Below are positions 6,980-10,056 of a stretch of DNA of 10,056 nt, piece after piece. A model generated the notes under the pieces. The model saw nothing but the letters and a program-made list of their open reading frames with translations, made no database searches and had not been told where the DNA came from. Every line of letters begins with the position of its first letter. Position 1 is the first letter of the stretch. The stretch covers positions 1-10,056 of the forward strand of contig CAYVUM010000114.1 of the NCBI GenBank assembly GCA_964454795.1, given 5' to 3'. This stretch comes from CAYVUM01 sp964454795 (GTDB lineage: Bacteria; Pseudomonadota; Alphaproteobacteria; Rhodospirillales; Defluviicoccaceae). Both the position numbers and the translations under genes were made by a program.

Positions 6980-7036
6980 TTGAACGTGTCGTGGCGGAGG
7001 GGGCAGGGCGCTTCGCCGGCGACCCGATCGCCGCGT

Positions 7037-8146
7037 TCAGATCCGGCCGAGAAACCCCAGATCCTGATGAATTCGCGCCACCGCTTCGGCCTGGCGATGG
7101 ACCCCCAGCTTGAAGAAGATCGCCTTCACGTAGCTGCGCACGGTGTGAATGCTGATCCCGAGGGCTTCGGCGATGCGTCCCGGCGCCCAGCCACCACACA
7201 GGCGCGCGGCCACATCCGCCTCCACGGCCGACAGATCGTAGACCTCCCGCAACCACTGGGGCGGCGGCGGGGCGAGCTGGCCGGGCGAGGCGAGGAAGGC
7301 CGTGGCCAGCGGGCCGGCGGGTGAGGTGCCGGATTGACGACCATCGAGGGGCGTGACCACAAACCGCAACAGCTCCCCGTTCTCCGGACAGGACAGCCGT
7401 ACCGTCCGCACCGTATCCAGGCTGCCGCTGATCACGTCGTTGGCGGCCTTGGCAAGGCGTGCCGCCGAATGGGCATCGCGCAGCCGCCAGCCACCGCGCA
7501 GGCTGCCCGCACTCCAGTAGGCGTCGAGCCGGTGCCGCGCCGCGTCGTTGGCCGCCCAGATCGTCCCCGAACGGTCAAGAACGATCACCGCAAGGGTCAG
7601 CCGGTTCAGGACCCCGATGGCGAAGCGCCCGCCAAGCAGTTGCTGGCGGATCATCCGGTCATTGCGCCAAGTCGCCGCCAGCACCGGCTGCATGGCCGCG
7701 AGCATCCGCACTTCGGCGTCTTCGAACGGCGGTGCCGAGCGGGTGCGGGCGAACCAGCCGACCACCACCGCGTTGCCCTTGCGCTCGATCACGAGAAAGA
7801 TTTGCGCGCCCAGATCGAAGCCATCGAACCGTTCCCGACGGAACTGCTCGGCCGCGGGGTCGGGCTCCGGCACCAGGTCGTCATCCCGACAGACGCTCGG
7901 GCTCCCGCAATTGCGACTGAGCCGGTTCAGCCAGGGATTGTCGTTGGCAATGATCGCGTCACACTGTTCCGGCAGGCGATAGCCCAGCAACAGTCGACCG
8001 CCGGCAGGGCGCAAATACCTTACCAGAAGACCGCCGGACTGGACTTGAACGCTGTTGCTGACTGCCTCGACAATGCCGGCCCAGGGGTCGAGTGACCGTG
8101 CGGGCACAAGTTCTTGGGGCGTTTTTGCGCCCGCTGAAACTGCCAT
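7037..8146 (-). CDS. LuxR family transcriptional regulator with GAF/PAS-like sensory region
   Basis: A 369-residue DNA-binding regulator. The C-terminal 67 residues (about 303-369) form a LuxR/FixJ-type helix-turn-helix: YDLSAVEADVAARLCGG, then GRIAEALGISIHTVRSYVKAIFFKLGV. The first 165 residues look like a degenerate GAF-type domain (FFEDAEVRMLAAMQPVL-like end at 141-157). A PAS-like strand follows at about 180-205 (LAVIVLDRSGTIWAANDAAR). There is no receiver Asp motif and no recognisable acyl-homoserine-lactone pocket, so it is neither a response regulator nor an obvious quorum sensor. It is probably one-component, with an unknown ligand. Cys62, Cys80 and Cys86 in the N-terminal part could sense redox, but this is speculation. 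The ATG at 8146 has GGGA/GGAG purine runs just upstream with poor spacing. It lies upstream of and co-oriented with the RTX gene, so it may control that gene or the divergent NTF2-like gene. Confidence 0.9.
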   Translation of the reverse strand: MAVSAGAKTPQELVPARSLDPWAGIVEAVSNSVQVQSGGLLVRYLRPAGGRLLLGYRLPEQCDAIIANDNPWLNRLSRNCGSPSVCRDDDLVPEPDPAAEQFRRERFDGFDLGAQIFLVIERKGNAVVVGWFARTRSAPPFEDAEVRMLAAMQPVLAATWRNDRMIRQQLLGGRFAIGVLNRLTLAVIVLDRSGTIWAANDAARHRLDAYWSAGSLRGGWRLRDAHSAARLAKAANDVISGSLDTVRTVRLSCPENGELLRFVVTPLDGRQSGTSPAGPLATAFLASPGQLAPPPPQWLREVYDLSAVEADVAARLCGGWAPGRIAEALGISIHTVRSYVKAIFFKLGVHRQAEAVARIHQDLGFLGRI

Positions 8147-8505
8147 ACTCCGTCCCGATCCAAATCTGTTGTCATTTTAAACTTTTTGGAGCCAGACGAA
8201 ATGATCGCCCAGCCTCTCTACGACACACCTGAAGTTCGACCTGTTCCCGCGAAGCGTTACCCGGGTGGGTGCCACAAACACCCGCCGCTATGGGCGCTCT
8301 CGTCATCATTGCACTGGAACGGTGACGAAATTTCGCCATGATGTCAAGGATCATTCTCGTTTCGGCGGGACTGCCGGTCTGCTAACTTTGCCGGCAGGTG
8401 ATACCACGCCGTTCAAGTCGGATCCGGGCGGTCACTCCGCTTCTGCTGACAGCCACCGGCGTCTTGTCCCTCGCGGCGGTGATTGGGCGAAAGATCGGTA
8501 ATCGG
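8147..8505. other. divergent intergenic region between the LuxR-type and NTF2-like genes
   Basis: About 360 bases that should carry both divergent promoters. A TAAAAT hexamer on the minus strand (8179-8174) could be a -10 for the regulator, without a good -35. GACGAAAT occurs twice in the same orientation (8195-8202 and 8324-8331), the second inside a dyad. I found no TGATCC-N16-CGTA element serving the NTF2-like gene. If that gene starts at the GTG at 8398, the region shrinks to 8147-8397. Confidence 0.55.
8323..8338. promoter_or_regulatory. dyad TGnCGAAATTTCGnCA, possible operator
   Basis: CGAAATTTCG (8326-8335) is a perfect 10-bp palindrome, extended to 16 bases with one mismatched pair. 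It is flanked by CATCAT (8304-8309) and ATGATG (8338-8343), which are also inverted relative to each other. Lying between divergent genes, one of them a regulator, it is a reasonable autoregulatory operator candidate. Confidence 0.4.
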
Positions 8506-9021
8506 ATGGCGGGTGAAGAGAGCCGCGACCCTGCAGAGACATCGCCCCGGATCCGCTCGCCCGGCAGTGGCCCGTCCGGCCCCGACAGTCGGGCGCAAAC
8601 CGGTGCGATCCTCGCCTACCTCCGGTTCCTGGAAACGCTGACGGCCGAAAATCTTTCCGATCTCCGGGGCTACGTCGCCGCGGATGTGCGGTTTCGCGAT
8701 CCGTTCAATGACGTTACGGGCCGGGAGGCGATGCAGCGGGTGTTCGAGCGGATGTTTGAAGACCTCCGGGAGGTGAGCTTCGCGGTCGAGGAGACGGCGG
8801 TGAAGCCGGGGGTGGGTTTTGCCCGCTGGCGGTTTCGGGCCTGCCTCGCCAGGGCCGGACGGCGACTCGATTTCACCGGTTTCAGCGAGATCCACGCCGG
8901 CCCGGACGGCCTGATCACCGGCCACCACGACGTCTGGGACCCGACGGCCGCGCTGTTCGACCAGGTGCCGGTGCTCGGCTTGATCCTCCGCCGGCTTAAG
9001 CGCCGCCTCACGGTCAACTGA
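8506..9021 (+). CDS. nuclear transport factor 2-like (SnoaL-fold) protein
   Basis: A small alpha+beta-barrel protein of the NTF2-like superfamily; no reaction is known for this subgroup. From the ATG at 8506 it has 171 residues. A Gly/Pro/Ser/Arg-rich head of about 40 residues precedes the domain: ILAYLRFLETLTAENLSDL, DVRFRDPFNDVTG, MQRVFERMFEDL, and a closing HHDVWDPT. It ends in a helix, VPVLGLILRRLKRRL. The RFRDPFNDV and C-terminal LLxxLKRRL-type motifs are characteristic of the NTF2-like genes that sit with SDR, DUF1365 and CFA-synthase genes in RpoE-ChrR loci. The start is uncertain: the frame is open to a GTG at 8398, which would add 36 residues with basic residues then a hydrophobic run (TPLLLTATGVLSLAAVIG), that is, a possible signal anchor. 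Neither start has a good ribosome-binding site. Its stop codon overlaps the convergent DUF3833 gene. Confidence 0.85.
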   Translation: MAGEESRDPAETSPRIRSPGSGPSGPDSRAQTGAILAYLRFLETLTAENLSDLRGYVAADVRFRDPFNDVTGREAMQRVFERMFEDLREVSFAVEETAVKPGVGFARWRFRACLARAGRRLDFTGFSEIHAGPDGLITGHHDVWDPTAALFDQVPVLGLILRRLKRRLTVN

Positions 9022-9024
9022 CCG
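9011..9024. other. palindrome holding both convergent stop codons
   Basis: CGGTCA-AC-TGACCG: the TGA on each strand (9019-9021 plus; 9016-9014 minus) is part of a 6-bp inverted repeat with a 2-base centre. The two coding regions overlap by 8 bases tail to tail. The loop is too short for a normal transcription terminator and no T-run follows. Confidence 0.6.
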
Positions 9025-9571
9025 GGCTTGGCGCGCGAACCGGCCCGGCGACGGCCGGCCGCGCCCCGGTCTGCGCTGCCTGGCCGGACAACGGCCCCGC
9101 ACCCCCGGCCTGCTTGAAAAACAGCGTGACCTCGCCGAGCGCGATCCGGAACTTGGTGATGCGCGCGCGGTTGATCAGCACGCCGTCGGGCTGGAGGAAA
9201 AGCCAGTCGTTGAAGTGAACCCGGATCTTCCGTCCAGCGACGGGGAGATCGAAATCATACTGCCAGTTCAATGCGTTGCCATACGCAACCCCGGTCGCAC
9301 AGCCCACCACATCGTCAGCCCGGCCCTCATAGGTGTGCTCGCCGGTGCGGCGGATCCGCCAGATGCGCCGATCGGTGGCGCCGTCGGCGTAGCGGAACCG
9401 CTCGTCCAAAACCAGTTCGTCGCCCGAGCGGCTGCCGGTGATGTCGACCAGAAACTGACGGCGGAGATCGCCGAAGCGATCCTCGAAGATTCCCCAGGCA
9501 CGAAGGTCTCCCAGAAAGTATCGCTCGAGTTCGAGCCGGGGCTCCGCATCGCGAAAATGTTCGGGTTTCAT
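9014..9571 (-). CDS. DUF3833 family protein
   Basis: A conserved protein of unknown function, consistently found next to CFA-synthase-type genes in RpoE-ChrR-linked loci (family knowledge). Numbered from the ATG at 9571 (185 residues), the body runs PRLELERYFLGDLRAWGIFEDRFG, then RRQFLVDITG. DDVVGCATGVAYGNALNWQY is at about 87-106 and is the family's most recognisable block. Then come VHFNDWLFLQPDGVLINRARITKF and GEVTLFFKQ. The last 30 residues are Ala/Pro/Gly-rich and unlike the family. An ATG at 9574 is equally possible; AAAGGA lies directly upstream, closer than ideal. The frame is open to 9679, but that extension would overlap the candidate promoter at 9630-9657 and has no family similarity. 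Many relatives elsewhere carry a lipoprotein signal peptide; this one has none. Confidence 0.88.
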   Translation of the reverse strand: MKPEHFRDAEPRLELERYFLGDLRAWGIFEDRFGDLRRQFLVDITGSRSGDELVLDERFRYADGATDRRIWRIRRTGEHTYEGRADDVVGCATGVAYGNALNWQYDFDLPVAGRKIRVHFNDWLFLQPDGVLINRARITKFRIALGEVTLFFKQAGGAGPLSGQAAQTGARPAVAGPVRAPSPVS

Positions 9572-9629
9572 CATTTCCTTTACTGCGCTGTGCTGCGTTA
9601 CCGGGACCGGCAACCGTCCTCTCCCCAAG

Positions 9630-9657
9630 CCTACGGTTGTACGCCGGGCACGGATCA
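9630..9657 (-). promoter_or_regulatory. candidate RpoE-type ECF promoter for the DUF3833 gene
   Basis: On the minus strand, TGATCC (9657-9652), 16 bases, then CGTAGG (9635-9630). It shares GCTGATCCG and the exact spacing with the element before the sigma gene at 1714-1739. It lies in the gap between the CFA-type gene and the DUF3833 gene, with a predicted leader of about 50 bases. Two independent copies of the same bipartite element, each correctly oriented before a gene, make chance less likely, though neither is tested. Confidence 0.55.
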
Positions 9658-9738
9658 GCAAATGTACGGTTATTGGCACGGCGGAAAGCCGGACGGCGCC
9701 GGACCGGGAGACCGGCGGCCGTCAGGCGGGCGGCGGGC

Positions 9739-10056
9739 TTACGGCCGGCTGACGCAGTACTGGCCCACGTCGATGGCGCCGGCGCGGAATCCGGCCTCAC
9801 AGTACCCAAGGTAGAAGGACCACATCCGCCGGAACCGCTCGTCGAAGCCGAGGGGCGCAATCCGCGGCCAAGCCTCCTCGAACCGCCGCCGCCAGTGCAC
9901 CAGGGTGCGGGCGTAGTCGGGACCGAAGCCGAGGCTGCCGGTCAGCGCGAGGCCGGCAGCGGCGATCTGCCGCTCCAGAACGGCCGGCGAGGGCAGCATG
10001 CCGCCGGGGAAGATGTAGCGCTGGATAAAATCCGCAGCGCGGCGGTACACCGGAAA
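9739..10056 (-). CDS. cfa: cyclopropane-fatty-acyl-phospholipid synthase-like methyltransferase, C-terminal part
   Basis: The 3' end of a gene whose start lies beyond the right edge; 105 residues are visible and the frame is open at the boundary. The class transfers a methyl group from S-adenosylmethionine to the double bond of phospholipid acyl chains at the membrane. The signature end of the family is clear: ADFIQRYIFPGGMLPSP, then GPDYARTLVHWRRRFEEAWPRI and DERFRRMWSFYLGYCEAGFRAG, matching the last 100 residues of Cfa. The SAM-binding site is outside the window. In Rhodobacter, a CFA-related methylase under RpoE-ChrR control (UfaM) works in furan fatty acid synthesis. Given the neighbours here, a UfaM-like role is as likely as true cyclopropane synthesis, but the visible part cannot decide. 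It ends 164 bases before the DUF3833 start. Confidence 0.92.
   Translation of the reverse strand, partial: FPVYRRAADFIQRYIFPGGMLPSPAVLERQIAAAGLALTGSLGFGPDYARTLVHWRRRFEEAWPRIAPLGFDERFRRMWSFYLGYCEAGFRAGAIDVGQYCVSRP

Larger units (their letters stand above)
6524..7036. other. non-coding region upstream of the RTX gene
   Basis: 513 bases between the RTX start and the LuxR-gene stop, visibly richer in A+T than its surroundings. It should contain the RTX promoter (minus strand) and the end of the LuxR transcript. No frame here has a recognisable protein. It holds several dyads, listed separately. There is also a wide inverted repeat GTTCCGG (6645-6651) / CCGGAAC (6676-6682). I found no convincing sigma-70 -35/-10 pair, nor a TGATCC-type ECF element. 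Confidence 0.6.

Noticed and set aside
6627..7256. 209-codon minus-strand frame spanning the LuxR gene end and the intergenic region
   Set aside because: It is out of frame with the confirmed helix-turn-helix coding sequence and its product has no family resemblance.
8348..8353. Minus-strand TGATCC (plus GGATCA) as an ECF promoter for the LuxR-type gene
   Set aside because: No CGTA or TA-type -10 stands at 16-18 bases; CGTC occurs only after 20 bases.
8265..8501. 78-codon plus-strand frame in the divergent intergenic region (and a 60-codon minus frame at 8172-8354)
   Set aside because: They cover probable promoter sequence, show no protein-like composition and resemble no family.

Overview
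The window is a GC-rich (about two-thirds G+C by eye) bacterial chromosomal segment, most likely from an alphaproteobacterium. The best indicator is a tightly coupled ECF sigma factor / zinc-cupin anti-sigma pair of the RpoE-ChrR type, the singlet-oxygen response module known from Rhodobacter sphaeroides. It is accompanied by gene families that usually travel with that module: a short-chain dehydrogenase, an NTF2-like protein, a DUF3833 protein and a cyclopropane-fatty-acid-synthase-type methyltransferase. Genus cannot be decided from the sequence.

Layout. Positions 208-3884 form a plus-strand run: a putative lipoprotein alpha/beta hydrolase, a secreted glutathione peroxidase, the sigma factor, ChrR (ATGA overlap) and an SDR dehydrogenase. 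Positions 4046-6523 on the minus strand encode an 825-residue protein made almost entirely of RTX calcium-binding repeats, with a strong intrinsic terminator at 3983-4014. Positions 6524-7036 are non-coding and rich in small dyads. Positions 7037-8146 (minus) encode a LuxR-type regulator with GAF/PAS-like sensory regions. After a non-coding stretch (8147-8505) comes a plus-strand NTF2-like gene. It converges, with overlapping stop codons, on a minus-strand DUF3833 gene. The right edge holds the 3' end of a CFA-synthase-like gene, also on the minus strand.

How it fits together. The same bipartite element, TGATCC-N16-CGTA, occurs directly upstream of the sigma gene (1714-1739) and directly upstream of the DUF3833 gene on the opposite strand (9657-9632). 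Both are correctly oriented and sit at plausible leader distances. This suggests one regulon: sigma-ChrR autoregulation plus control of a membrane-lipid modification arm (CFA-type methyltransferase, DUF3833, probably SDR and NTF2). The glutathione peroxidase upstream would supply lipid/organic peroxide detoxification. The RTX gene and LuxR regulator sit between the two halves of this stress locus and look like an insertion or rearrangement that split it. I found no tRNA, rRNA, CRISPR array, transposase or IS element.
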